Positions 1 to 8,476 of a DNA stretch of 64,000 nucleotides are shown piece after piece. The first letter of the stretch is position 1; each line of letters starts with the position of its first letter. The notes beneath the pieces were generated by a model that worked only from the letters and a program-made list of their open reading frames with translations, did no database searches and was not told the DNA's origin. The stretch is from Microlunatus phosphovorus NM-1. GTDB lineage: Bacteria; Actinomycetota; Actinomycetes; Propionibacteriales; Propionibacteriaceae. The stretch covers positions 2,790,001-2,854,000 of the forward strand of contig NC_015635.1 of the NCBI RefSeq assembly GCF_000270245.1, given 5' to 3'. Position numbers and translations under genes: made by a program.

Positions 1-150
1 CGGATTCGACGCGTTCGCCTTCAGCACGGGCAGGGGCACGTGGAAGCCCAAACGGGCGAAGACCCCGGCGATCGTGCTGGTCCCGCTTCGGCCAGCGCCG
101 GTGACCAGGATCAATCGCTTCGTACTGGTGTTGCTCGTCGCCGCAGACAT
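1..150 (-). CDS. Sulfotransferase family protein, N-terminal 50 residues (cut by window edge)
   Basis: Only the first 50 codons are present; the frame runs open off the left edge. The visible part has a P-loop-like strand-loop-helix, ILVTGAGRSGTSTIAG at about residues 13-28, followed by ARLGFHVP and LKANASNP. This is the 5'-phosphosulfate-binding loop arrangement of PAPS-dependent sulfotransferases, which transfer sulfate to hydroxyl or amine acceptors; the acceptor cannot be predicted. Start is ATG at 150-148 with a GAAGGG ribosome-binding site. It lies 34 bp behind sulP on the same strand, so arsR-sulP-sulfotransferase may be one transcript linking anion uptake to sulfonation (inference). 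Confidence 0.72.
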   Translation of the reverse strand, partial: MSAATSNTSTKRLILVTGAGRSGTSTIAGVFARLGFHVPLPVLKANASNP

Positions 151-184
151 GGAGCCCTTCAACGTGGCCGGACGGAGGACACGA

Positions 185-1903
185 TCAAACTAGCCCATTG
201 CCGACCTGAGGCCGGCTACTGGGCGGCCCGTGTCGAGCGGCACGATGGACATGCACGCGGGCGTGCTCGACAGCGGCCGGAAGGTCGTCGTACAGATGCT
301 TCTCGTGCGCCAGCGCCTCAAGTGCCCCCGTGCGGCTCACCAACGTCAGGTGCTGCGGACGGACACCCTTCAGCAGCACCGTGATGCCCCGCCGTTCCAA
401 CGTCCGTACCACGTCGCCGATCACCCGAGCTCCGGTGGCGTCCATGATCTGGATCTGGGACAGTCGCAGGATCACCACCTCGACGTGATCGATGGCGAGC
501 ACGCGGTCGAGCAGCCGTTCGGCCACCCCGAAGAACAGCGCCCCGTCCAGTCGGAAGACGGCGATCCGTGCGTCCGCGGGGTCGGCGGGTCCGGCGATCT
601 CCTCGCGGTGAACGCCGCTGGATCGAGCCAGCGTCCGGAGCGCGAAGAGGGCAGCGACGCCGATGCCGATGCCGACCGCCACGATCAGGTCGAACGAGAC
701 CGTGATCACGGCGGTGAGCACGAAGGTCGCAGCCCCGGATCGGCTGGAGGACAGCACGCTGCGGACCGCTTCGCCGGGCACCATCCGGGTGGCAGTCACC
801 ATCAGCACGCCCGCGAGCGCGGACAACGGGATCTGCGAGACCACCCCCGTGCCGACATAGACCACGGCCAGCAACACCAAGCCGTGCGTGACGGCCGCCA
901 GCCTGCTGCGGCCGCCGGACTTCAGGTTGACCGCGGTCCGAGCGATCGCACCAGTGGCCGGCATGCCACCGAAGAGCCCGGCAGCGACCGAGGCCAGTCC
1001 CTGGCCGACCAGCTCACGGTCGGCGTCGTACGGGCCGGTGTCGGAGATCGAGGCGGCGACCCGCGCCGACAGCAGCGACTCGATCGCCGCGAGGGCGGCC
1101 ACCGTCAGGGCCGCACCCGACAGGTTCATGACCAGCACTGGATCCACCGGTGGCATCGACGGTGCCGGCAAGGAGTCCGGAAGCGTGCCGATTCGCGCGA
1201 TCGGGGCATGCACCAGCGTGGCGGCCACCGTGACGATGACGATGGCGATCATCGAGCCGGGCAGCTTCGGATGCAGTCGCGGTGCACCGACCATGATCAG
1301 GGCAATCAGCAACACCGCGCCGATGGTCCAGAACACCTCCGGCGTCGAAGCCTGTCCGATCGACTTGATCGCCGCCACCACGGCGTTCTCGCCATGTGGA
1401 GACGGCACACCGACCGCGGCAGGCACCTGCTGCAGAAAGATGATCACAGCGATGCCAAGGGTGAAGCCCTCGATCACCGGCCAGGGAATGTAGCTGACCG
1501 TGCGACCGAGTTTGAGCACTCCGAGGAGCAGGACGAGTATCCCGGCCATGATCGACACCAAGGCGATCGCACCGGCTCCGTGAGTGGCGACGATCGGTCC
1601 GAGGACGACCACCATCGCTCCGGTCGGACCCGAGACCTGAATGTGGGAACCGCCGAAGACCGCGGCCACGATGCCGGCCACAACGGCCGTGACCAGGCCG
1701 GCCTCGGCGCCGGCACCGCTGCTGATCCCGAAGGCCAGCGCGAGCGGCAGTGCAACGATTCCGACGGTGACGCCGGCGAGCAGATCACCACGCCAGGTGT
1801 GCGGCAGGCGGCGATAGTCGCGCCGTCCGGGCAACAGCGGCATCAGATAGGACCGAACGCTCGCCACCGCGTTCGCTGGTCTCATCGCGTTCACCACGTT
1901 CAC
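185..1903 (-). CDS. SulP family inorganic anion transporter with STAS domain
   Basis: A 572-residue membrane transporter of the SulP/SLC26 family, which moves sulfate, bicarbonate or related anions. Residues about 30-425 are a series of hydrophobic helices containing the conserved region DLLAGVTVGIVALPLALAFGI and SGPTGAM; residues about 446-545 form a cytoplasmic STAS domain (LRLSQIQIMDATGARVIGDV). The GTG start overlaps the arsR stop by 4 bases (GTGA), so translation is coupled to arsR. The substrate is not visible: sulfate is favoured by the sulfotransferase behind it, but SulP proteins paired with ArsR regulators elsewhere are often bicarbonate or sulfate carriers. Confidence 0.9.
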   Translation of the reverse strand: MNVVNAMRPANAVASVRSYLMPLLPGRRDYRRLPHTWRGDLLAGVTVGIVALPLALAFGISSGAGAEAGLVTAVVAGIVAAVFGGSHIQVSGPTGAMVVVLGPIVATHGAGAIALVSIMAGILVLLLGVLKLGRTVSYIPWPVIEGFTLGIAVIIFLQQVPAAVGVPSPHGENAVVAAIKSIGQASTPEVFWTIGAVLLIALIMVGAPRLHPKLPGSMIAIVIVTVAATLVHAPIARIGTLPDSLPAPSMPPVDPVLVMNLSGAALTVAALAAIESLLSARVAASISDTGPYDADRELVGQGLASVAAGLFGGMPATGAIARTAVNLKSGGRSRLAAVTHGLVLLAVVYVGTGVVSQIPLSALAGVLMVTATRMVPGEAVRSVLSSSRSGAATFVLTAVITVSFDLIVAVGIGIGVAALFALRTLARSSGVHREEIAGPADPADARIAVFRLDGALFFGVAERLLDRVLAIDHVEVVILRLSQIQIMDATGARVIGDVVRTLERRGITVLLKGVRPQHLTLVSRTGALEALAHEKHLYDDLPAAVEHARVHVHRAARHGPPSSRPQVGNGLV

Positions 1904-2286
1904 CGGCGAGCTCCGGCTGCGGTGGTCGGAAGCGCTTCGGCCAGCGCCAGTTGGGCGGTATTGGTCACCAAGATCTGACCGAGCAACTCCCGCGCAGTGA
2001 CGAGCAGGTCGGCGACCTGCGGGTAGGCGAGCCGGTAGTACACCTGGCTTCCCCGCCGCTCGGCGACGACGAGATGGTTGCGTCGCAGCACACCCAGGTG
2101 CTGGGACAGGTGCGAGGGCTCCAAACCGGTCTCCGCCAACAGCGTCGTCACGGCCACCTCGTCAGCGTCTGCTGCCAACACCTCGAGCACTCTGATCCGC
2201 AGCGGATGGGCCAGCCCCTTGAAGAGATTGGCCTTCACCTCGTACAGGGGCCGCTCCCCTACCCAATCGCCCGGCACGGCCAGCAC
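1900..2286 (-). CDS. ArsR-family winged-helix regulator without cysteines
   Basis: A 128-residue ArsR/SmtB-type repressor: HPLRIRVLEVL, then the recognition helix region EPSHLSQHLGVLRRNHLVVAERRGSQVYYRL. There is no cysteine anywhere and the usual metal motif ELCVCDL is replaced by VTTLLAETG, so it is not a classical thiol metal sensor. It is the first gene of an operon with sulP. The GTG at 2286 directly abuts a GGGGA; the GTG at 2277 (codon 4) has the better spacing of about 9 bases and may be the true start. A perfect inverted repeat 12 bp upstream is its likely operator, suggesting autoregulation. Confidence 0.88.
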   Translation of the reverse strand: MLAVPGDWVGERPLYEVKANLFKGLAHPLRIRVLEVLAADADEVAVTTLLAETGLEPSHLSQHLGVLRRNHLVVAERRGSQVYYRLAYPQVADLLVTARELLGQILVTNTAQLALAEALPTTAAGARR

Positions 2287-2297
2287 TCCCCACTGCT

Positions 2298-2319
2298 TGA
2301 TGATTTGATGGAATCATCA
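2298..2319 (-). promoter_or_regulatory. Inverted repeat, probable ArsR operator
   Basis: TGATGATT at 2298-2305 and AATCATCA at 2312-2319 form a perfect 8-bp inverted repeat with a 6-base spacer, 12 bp before the arsR GTG. This AT-rich palindrome in GC-rich DNA has the size and position expected of an ArsR-family operator overlapping the promoter of arsR-sulP. Confidence 0.6.
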
Positions 2320-2475
2320 TATCGTCGCGAGCGCGGGTGAGCGACCGCGACTCCATCAGAAATCGACCGCACCCGAAGCCGACGATAGCTGCCACACATC
2401 AAGACGATCTGACCACCGGTGCATTCCTACCGTGCCCAACTGGAGGCCGAGAGCGAAGCACGTCTTCGACGTACC

Positions 2476-2511
2476 GTCGCGAGCGGCCGCTGGAGCGCAG
2501 TGAGTGATGAC
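2476..2511 (-). repeat. Shortened copy of the 131-bp hairpin element
   Basis: On the minus strand this 36-bp segment begins GTCATCACTCACTGCGCTCC and ends GGCCGCTCGCGAC, matching both ends of the 131-bp element (compare 6948-7078) with the middle deleted. It lies 8 bp past the stop codon of the aldo/keto reductase, and the arsR promoter follows it. Confidence 0.6.
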
Positions 2512-2518
2512 GCGGTCG

Positions 2519-3355
2519 TCAAAACTCTTCGTGGGTGGCGGGATCCAGGCCGAAGAGGCGACCGTCGGGACGACCGAGAGCGGTGATCTCGGTCATCTCG
2601 TCGTCGGTCAGATCGAAGCCGAACAGGTCGAGGTTCTCATATTGCCGCTCCGGCGAGGACGACTTCGGGATCGGCACGACGCCGAGCTGCAGGTGCCAGC
2701 GCAGGATCACCTGAGCGCGCGACACTCCGTACCGCTCGCCGATCGCACCGAGCAAGGGGTGAGACAACAGATCCCCGGCTCGGCCGATCGGGCACCACGC
2801 CTGCGTCACGATGCCCCGGTCGGCGTTGTAGGCACGCTGCTCGGCCTGGGGAAAGAATGGATGCAGTTCGACCTGGTTGACCGCGGGTGACACACCCGTC
2901 TCCTCGATCAGCCGGTCGATGTGGGAAGACAGGAAGTTGCTGACCCCGATGGCCCGGACGAGGCCGCGATCGCGCGCGGTGATCAGCGCCTGCCAGGCTT
3001 CGACGTAGCGATCCAGGCGCGGCAGCGGCCAGTGGATCAGGTAGAGATCCAGATAGTCCAGTCCGGTCCGGAACAGACTCTCCTCGATCGTGGCCAGCGC
3101 CTCATCGTAGGCATGATGTCGGCCCGGCAGCTTCGAGGTGACAATGATCTCCTCACGCGGCACCGAGGACCGACGTACGGCCCGCCCGACCGTGCCCTCG
3201 TTCTCGTAGTTCACCGCCGAGTCGATCAGTCGGTAGCCCAGCTCGAACGCCTGGATCAAAGCCTCGACGCCGGCATAGCCCTGGATCCCGCCAGTGCCGA
3301 AGCCGATCGCCGGCAGCGTGATCTCGGCACCAAACACCATCGGCACCTGCGACAT
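2519..3355 (-). CDS. Aldo/keto reductase (AKR5-like)
   Basis: A 278-residue NADPH-dependent aldo/keto reductase, the normal length for the prokaryotic 2,5-diketo-gluconate reductase-like group. The catalytic tetrad is visible: Asp45 and Tyr50 in LIDSAVNYENEG, Lys75 in VTSKLPG and His108 in LIHWP; IPKSSSPERQYENL near the C-terminus is the cofactor phosphate-binding segment. The open frame extends further upstream, but the ATG at 3355 has a strong GAGGAGG site and starts where family homology begins. Substrate unknown. It is divergent from the carboxylesterase, with about 100-150 bp between them. Confidence 0.92.
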   Translation of the reverse strand: MSQVPMVFGAEITLPAIGFGTGGIQGYAGVEALIQAFELGYRLIDSAVNYENEGTVGRAVRRSSVPREEIIVTSKLPGRHHAYDEALATIEESLFRTGLDYLDLYLIHWPLPRLDRYVEAWQALITARDRGLVRAIGVSNFLSSHIDRLIEETGVSPAVNQVELHPFFPQAEQRAYNADRGIVTQAWCPIGRAGDLLSHPLLGAIGERYGVSRAQVILRWHLQLGVVPIPKSSSPERQYENLDLFGFDLTDDEMTEITALGRPDGRLFGLDPATHEEF

Positions 3356-3512
3356 GGAAGACCTCCTCGGAGCAGTGACAAGATCATCTTCGCCCACCCC
3401 GGGAGCGGATCGCGGCGGCGTCCACCGTCGGAGAGCTCGCCCGGCGGATGATTCGATGTGCTGCCAAGGGGCGCGTGATGAGGTCGCAGAAGCACCTGGC
3501 ACGATCAGCCAG

Positions 3513-5009
3513 GTGAGTGATGAACCGTCCGTCCGTTGCGCCCAGGGGGAGGCACGGGGGGTCTGGCGGGACACCCACGGTCATCCACATCCGCGCTCGG
3601 CCGCATTCCTGGGCCTGCCGTTCGCCGAACCCCCGATCGGTGCACATCGATTCGGCGCGCCGGTCCCGGCTGGGCCCTGGCAGGGCGTGCGGGACGCCAC
3701 CTCGTACGGCCCGACACCGCAACGGCGTGACTTCGGTCTGGTGACCGCCATCCCCGAACCCTCCATTCCCGGCGACTCCACCTTGAACGTCAACGTGTTC
3801 ACCCCGGCACCGGGGCAGCCGTCGGCTCGGCTGCCGGTGCTGGTCTGGATTCACGGCGGCGGCTTCGAGGCCGGATCACCAGCCAGTCCTTGGTATGACG
3901 GCCGCGCCTTCAACCGGGACGGCGTTGTCACGGTCACCCTCTCCTACCGACTGGGATTCGACGGTTTCGGCTGGATCCCCGATGCACCGCACAATCGCGG
4001 TCTGCTCGACCAGATCGAGGCGCTGCGCTGGGTGCGGCGCAACATCACCGAGTTCGGCGGTGACCCCGACAACGTCTGCATCGCGGGTCAGTCCGCCGGC
4101 GGCGGCTCGGTCTGGGCCCTGCTCGTCACCGAGCAGGCTCGAGGCTTGTTCGGTGCGGCGATCAGCCAGTCCGGGCCGCTGGAGGTCCAGTCCACCGAGA
4201 CCGCGGCCGCCCATGGTCGAGCACTGGCCGAGCTCGCGGGTGTGCCGTGGACCAAGGCTGGGCTCGCAGCCCTCAGCGAGGACCAGATCCTCGATCTGCA
4301 GGCCAGGATCGGGCACCGACCCCCACCGCGCAACCTGGCCGATGCTCTCCAGGGCATTGCCCAAGGCGGCATAGAGGGCACGCTCGCCTACCAGCCATAC
4401 CTGGACGGCGACCTGATTCCGCACCACATCACCGCGGCACTGGCGGCGGGCACCAGTTCTGACATTCCGCTGATCGCCGGGGCCACCAGCCACGAGTTCA
4501 CTGCCCTCGGCCAGCAGTACGCACCGCTGTTGGCCGATCACGACCTCAAACCACTGCTGCGGACGTCGCCGTACGGTTCGCTGGTGGAGACCGTGGCAGC
4601 CGGCTGCGGTGAGTTGCCAGGCGGTCCCGCGGCTCTCGTCGGGCAGACGCTGACCGAGCTCGTCTTTCGCGTCCCGCTGGTCAGGTGGGCGGAACTGCGC
4701 GGGTCAGCACCGACCTGGCTCTACGACTTCCGCCTCCGCCATCCCGAGACCGGGCTGGCCAGTCACTGCGCGGAGCTGCCGTATGTCTGGGATCTGCTCG
4801 ATGCACCTCGGGTCGGGCAGACCTGCGGAGTGGATCCGCCCCAGGAGCTTGCCGATCTGATGCATCGATCCTGGGTGAGCTTCGTCCATGATCATCAGGC
4901 GCCCTGGCCGGCTTGGCGGCCCGAACGGCTCGCGGCCATCGCCGACCGCGTGCCGAGCCTCGGCCCGGCCTACCAGCTGGAATACGACATCATGAGACTG
5001 CTCCCGTGA
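3513..5009 (+). CDS. Carboxylesterase, type B family
   Basis: A 498-residue alpha/beta hydrolase of the carboxylesterase type B family, hydrolysing carboxylic esters. Typical family segments are present: FLGLPFAEPP near the N-terminus, the oxyanion hole IHGGGFEAGS, the nucleophile elbow GQSAGGGS with Ser194, a candidate acidic residue Glu328 in TSHEF and His418 in SHCAELPYVWD. No signal peptide, so cytoplasmic. The start is uncertain: GTG 3513 puts seven residues before the conserved VRCAQGEARG; ATG 3456 is an in-frame alternative. A GH3 glycosidase follows 67 bp downstream in the same direction. Confidence 0.88.
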   Translation: MSDEPSVRCAQGEARGVWRDTHGHPHPRSAAFLGLPFAEPPIGAHRFGAPVPAGPWQGVRDATSYGPTPQRRDFGLVTAIPEPSIPGDSTLNVNVFTPAPGQPSARLPVLVWIHGGGFEAGSPASPWYDGRAFNRDGVVTVTLSYRLGFDGFGWIPDAPHNRGLLDQIEALRWVRRNITEFGGDPDNVCIAGQSAGGGSVWALLVTEQARGLFGAAISQSGPLEVQSTETAAAHGRALAELAGVPWTKAGLAALSEDQILDLQARIGHRPPPRNLADALQGIAQGGIEGTLAYQPYLDGDLIPHHITAALAAGTSSDIPLIAGATSHEFTALGQQYAPLLADHDLKPLLRTSPYGSLVETVAAGCGELPGGPAALVGQTLTELVFRVPLVRWAELRGSAPTWLYDFRLRHPETGLASHCAELPYVWDLLDAPRVGQTCGVDPPQELADLMHRSWVSFVHDHQAPWPAWRPERLAAIADRVPSLGPAYQLEYDIMRLLP

Positions 5010-5076
5010 TCGGGCCATCGGCCCCGGCCGGAACCCCACCACCAGTCCAGCATCACTGACAGTTAAGGACGATGAC

Positions 5077-6933
5077 GTGCCCAAGCCGCAGCTGCAGACC
5101 TTGACCGCGCCAGACGGGACGGTCTTCCGAGATCTCGACCATGATCAGCAGATGGCGCCGTTCGAGGATCCTCGGCGCTCCCCCGCCGAACGCGCCGATG
5201 ACCTCGTCGGTCGGCTCTCGGTCGAGGAGAAGGTCGGGCTGTTCTTCCACGACATCATCGAGGTGGGACCCGGCGGCACGCTGATGGAGGGCGACGGCGC
5301 AATGGCTCGCTCCTCCACTCGCGAGGTCGTGATCGACAAGCTGATCAACCACGTCAATGTGCACGCCATGCCGTCGCCGCGGGAGTCAGCACAGTGGTCG
5401 AACGCGCTGCAACAGCTGGCGGCCACCACGCCGCACTCGATCCCGGTGACCGTCAGCAGCGACCCCCGCCATTCCTTCTCCGAGAACCGCGGTGCCGCGT
5501 TCGCCGCCGGCGCCATGTCGGCCTGGCCGGAGCCGCTCGGCCTCGCCGCGCTGCGGGATCCCGAGCGCGTACGAGAGTTCGCCGACATCGCCCGCCAGGA
5601 GTATGTGGCCGTCGGTATCCGCTCCAGCCTGCACCCGCAGATCGATCTCGGCACCGAGCCCCGCTGGGGACGCCAGTTCCACACCTTCGGCAACGACAGC
5701 AGCTTCGTCGCCGAGGTGGCGGCCGCCTACATCGAGGGCTTCCAGCTGGACCGCGAACTCGGTCCGACCTCGGTCGCCACGATGACCAAGCACTTCCCCG
5801 ACGGTGGTCCGCAGCTCGATGGCGAGGACCCGCACTTCCCGTACGGGCGCGAGCAGGTCTACCCCGGCGGACGGTTCGAGGAGCATCTGGTGCCGTTCCG
5901 GCGCGCCATCGAGGTCGGCACCTCGGCCCTGATGCCCTACTACGGCATGCCGATCGGGCTGGAGCTGGACGGCGAGCCGATCGAGGAAGTCGGGTTCGGC
6001 TTCAACCGGCAGATCCTCACCGGTCTGCTGCGCGAGCAGCTGGGCTATACCGGGGTCATCTGCACCGACTGGGGTCTGGTGACCCGGCTGGTGGCCATGG
6101 GCAAGCCCCTGCCCGCCCGGGCCTGGGGCGTCGAGCACCTGTCGCCGCTGGAGCGGGTGGCCAAGGCGGTCAACGCCGGCGCCGACCAGTTCGGTGGCGA
6201 GGCGCTCACCGGGCTGCTGACCCAGGCCGTGCAGCAAGGCCTGGTCAGCGAGCAGCGGCTCGATGAGTCGGTACGTCGGCTGCTGCTGGTGAAACTCCAG
6301 CTCGGGCTGTTCGACGACCCCTTCGTCGACGAGGACGCGGCTGGGGAGATCGTCGGCCGCGAGGACTTCCGCGCTGCCGGTCACCGGGCGCAGGCGGAAT
6401 GTCTGGTGCTGCTGCGCAACGAGCCGATCGGCGATGCGCCGGCACTGCCACTGCGGTCGGGGCTGAAGGTGTACGTCGAGGGCGTCGCGGACGAGGAGGC
6501 GGCCCGGCTCGGTGAGGTCGTCGCCGACCCGGCTGAGGCCGATGTCGCGGTGGTCCGACTGCCGGCCCCGTTCTCCCCGCGCGACGATCTGTTCCTGGAG
6601 GAGTTCTTCCACCAGGGCACGCTGGACTACCGGCCCGGGCGGCTCGCCTTGCTGCGCGAGATCGCAGCGGTGACCCCGTTGATCATCGACGCCAACCTGG
6701 AGCGGCCGGCCATCCTGACCCCGTTCACCGAGTTCGCCACGGCGATCCTCACCAGCGTCGGTGCCAGCGACGCAGCGCTGGCCGACGTGCTGACCGGGGC
6801 GGTCCCGCCGCAGGGCAGCCTGCCCTTCGAAGTGCCCCGATCCGCCGCTGCCGTCCGCGCATCCCAGTCCGACGTGCCCAACGACACCGAGGATCCGGTG
6901 TTCGAGCACGGTGCCGGGCTGCGCTATGGCTGA
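5077..6933 (+). CDS. Glycoside hydrolase family 3 protein (beta-glucosidase-like)
   Basis: A 618-residue GH3 enzyme, without signal peptide. The TIM-barrel domain (about residues 35-400) contains KHFPDGGP at 238-245, the family substrate-binding motif, and the nucleophile Asp331 in VICTDWG. A second alpha/beta sandwich domain (about 440-600) is recognisable from VLLRNE, VVRLPAPFSPRDD and LPFEVPRS. GTG start 5077 with AAGGAC six bases upstream. KHFPxGGP-type GH3 proteins are usually exo-acting beta-glucosidases or xylosidases; the exact sugar cannot be read. It is followed by the convergent P450 gene, with a hairpin element between their ends. Confidence 0.9.
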   Translation: MPKPQLQTLTAPDGTVFRDLDHDQQMAPFEDPRRSPAERADDLVGRLSVEEKVGLFFHDIIEVGPGGTLMEGDGAMARSSTREVVIDKLINHVNVHAMPSPRESAQWSNALQQLAATTPHSIPVTVSSDPRHSFSENRGAAFAAGAMSAWPEPLGLAALRDPERVREFADIARQEYVAVGIRSSLHPQIDLGTEPRWGRQFHTFGNDSSFVAEVAAAYIEGFQLDRELGPTSVATMTKHFPDGGPQLDGEDPHFPYGREQVYPGGRFEEHLVPFRRAIEVGTSALMPYYGMPIGLELDGEPIEEVGFGFNRQILTGLLREQLGYTGVICTDWGLVTRLVAMGKPLPARAWGVEHLSPLERVAKAVNAGADQFGGEALTGLLTQAVQQGLVSEQRLDESVRRLLLVKLQLGLFDDPFVDEDAAGEIVGREDFRAAGHRAQAECLVLLRNEPIGDAPALPLRSGLKVYVEGVADEEAARLGEVVADPAEADVAVVRLPAPFSPRDDLFLEEFFHQGTLDYRPGRLALLREIAAVTPLIIDANLERPAILTPFTEFATAILTSVGASDAALADVLTGAVPPQGSLPFEVPRSAAAVRASQSDVPNDTEDPVFEHGAGLRYG

Positions 6934-6947
6934 GTTGGGCTGTGTTG

Positions 6948-7078
6948 GTCGTCACTCACTGTGCGGCTGCGCTCCCAGGACTCCGTCTTCCCTTCTCGCT
7001 CGCAAGACGAAGAACATGTCTTGCTCCCTCGTCGGTCCAGACGGAGCCCTCGCTCCGCCTCACGGCCGCTCGCGACGG
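6948..7078 (+). repeat. 131-bp hairpin element, single diverged copy
   Basis: This unit matches the three tandem units at 21887-22279 along its whole 131 bp, including CTCCGTCT paired with AGACGGAG and the ends GTCGTCACTC and GGCCGCTCGCGACGG. The central stem here is GCAAGAC/GTCTTGC, whereas the tandem copies have GCAAAC/GTTTGC, so pairing is kept while the bases change. It separates the convergent GH3 and P450 genes and supplies the last codons and the stop of the P450. Confidence 0.85.
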
Positions 7079-8259
7079 AAGCGGATCGGGAAACGGATCG
7101 GTCCGGTGTTGCCCGAGACCGGCAGCCACTCCCCCGGTCCGTCCGGTTCGGCGTCCGGCATCCGGCGGGCCAGCAACGGCAAAGCGACCGACATGTCGGT
7201 ACGGGCGACGAAGTGGCCGAGGCAGTGGTGCATCCCGCCGCCGAAGCCGGAGTGCACAGGGCGGTTCTCGGCCAGCAGGTCGATATCGGGAGCATTGCCG
7301 GCCATCGCCGGATCCGTGCCGACAGCGTGCGAGAGCACCTGGACGATCCCGCCCCTGGGAATGTGCAGGCCGTTCAGGTCGACGTCCTCCACCGCCTCGC
7401 GGGTGACCCAGGTGACCGTCGGGTTCACCCGCATGATCTCCTCGACCGCCCGTGATCCGAGCTCGGGACGGGCGGCGAGGAGCGCCCACTGGTCCGGCTG
7501 GGCAAGCAGGCTCTGCAGCGCGAGACCGAGCTGATTGCGGGTCGTCTCCATCCCGGCGAAGGCCAGGAAGACCAGGGCGACACTGAGCTCGCGCCGCGTG
7601 AGCGCGTCGTCGTCCGCATGGGCTCGGATGAGGGTCGTCACCAAATCCTCGCGGGGATGCTCGGCACGGTCCGCGATGACCTGGTCGATGTAACCGGTGA
7701 GCCCCTCGAGCGCGGCCTCGATGCGTGGCAGATCGTGCCGTACGTTGATGCCGAACGACTTCCCGAGATCGTCGGCCCAGTGAGCGACCTGCGACCACTC
7801 GGCGTCTGGCAGGCCCAGCAGCAGACACAGGATGCGTGCTGCGTACGGCTCGGCGAACTCGGAGACGAACTCGACTCGTCCGCGAGCGGCGAAGCCGTCG
7901 ATCAGCGTGTTCGCGAGCGCTTGGAACTGCGGCCGCATCGCCTCGATCGTCCTGCTGCGGAAGGCCGGCCCGAGCAGTTTCCGCAGTCTCAGGTGATCGG
8001 TGCCCTCCAGGCTCAGCAAGGTCTCGCCCCACCACTGTTGCCACGGCCCGTCGTGGATCCCGTTTTGCTCGGGCCAGCGGGCGGTGCCCTGCTGGAAACG
8101 TCGGTCCTTCAGCAGCGCGGTGCCCTGGTCGTAGCGCAGCACGGCCCACCCGTAGGGAGTCTCGGCGAACCAGTCCCGCCCGCGGGCGTCGTGCACGACA
8201 TCGGAGTTGACGTCGAAGGTCGGGTCGGCGAGATCGAGGAAAGGCGCAGTCCCGCTCAC
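7060..8259 (-). CDS. Cytochrome P450
   Basis: A 399-residue soluble bacterial P450 monooxygenase. The heme-binding loop FGGGMHHCLGH carries the axial Cys346, the I-helix has the oxygen-activation motif AFAGMETTRNQ, and EEIMRVNPTVTWVTRE contains the ExxR-region helix. Redox partners (ferredoxin, reductase) are not encoded nearby and the substrate is unknown. The GTG start is preceded at the right distance by TAGACT, so the mRNA is probably leaderless. The final residues RRERP and the stop codon are encoded by the hairpin element. A tandem-domain Lrp regulator is divergent and may control it. Confidence 0.93.
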   Translation of the reverse strand: MSGTAPFLDLADPTFDVNSDVVHDARGRDWFAETPYGWAVLRYDQGTALLKDRRFQQGTARWPEQNGIHDGPWQQWWGETLLSLEGTDHLRLRKLLGPAFRSRTIEAMRPQFQALANTLIDGFAARGRVEFVSEFAEPYAARILCLLLGLPDAEWSQVAHWADDLGKSFGINVRHDLPRIEAALEGLTGYIDQVIADRAEHPREDLVTTLIRAHADDDALTRRELSVALVFLAFAGMETTRNQLGLALQSLLAQPDQWALLAARPELGSRAVEEIMRVNPTVTWVTREAVEDVDLNGLHIPRGGIVQVLSHAVGTDPAMAGNAPDIDLLAENRPVHSGFGGGMHHCLGHFVARTDMSVALPLLARRMPDAEPDGPGEWLPVSGNTGPIRFPIRFRRERP

Positions 8260-8266
8260 ACGGGTG

Positions 8267-8272
8267 AGTCTA
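8267..8272 (-). promoter_or_regulatory. -10 element for leaderless P450 mRNA
   Basis: On the minus strand TAGACT is followed after 7 bases by the GTG start of the P450 gene. The spacing would place the transcription start at or next to the start codon. Confidence 0.5.
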
Positions 8273-8476
8273 TGACGTTCGGATCGACGGCTCTCCCACG
8301 ACGGGGGTCGTCGGCAGCCATCAGACCCGATGCAACAGAAGTGACTTCCAAACTATTAAGATGAGGTCAATCGACCCGGTTCCGACACAGATTCTCGTTA
8401 CTCTTGGCGGCATTCCTGCACATTTGAGGGTCGCTCGGTTGGCACAACGACCCGCGGCCCGACCCGGTGGAGTCAC

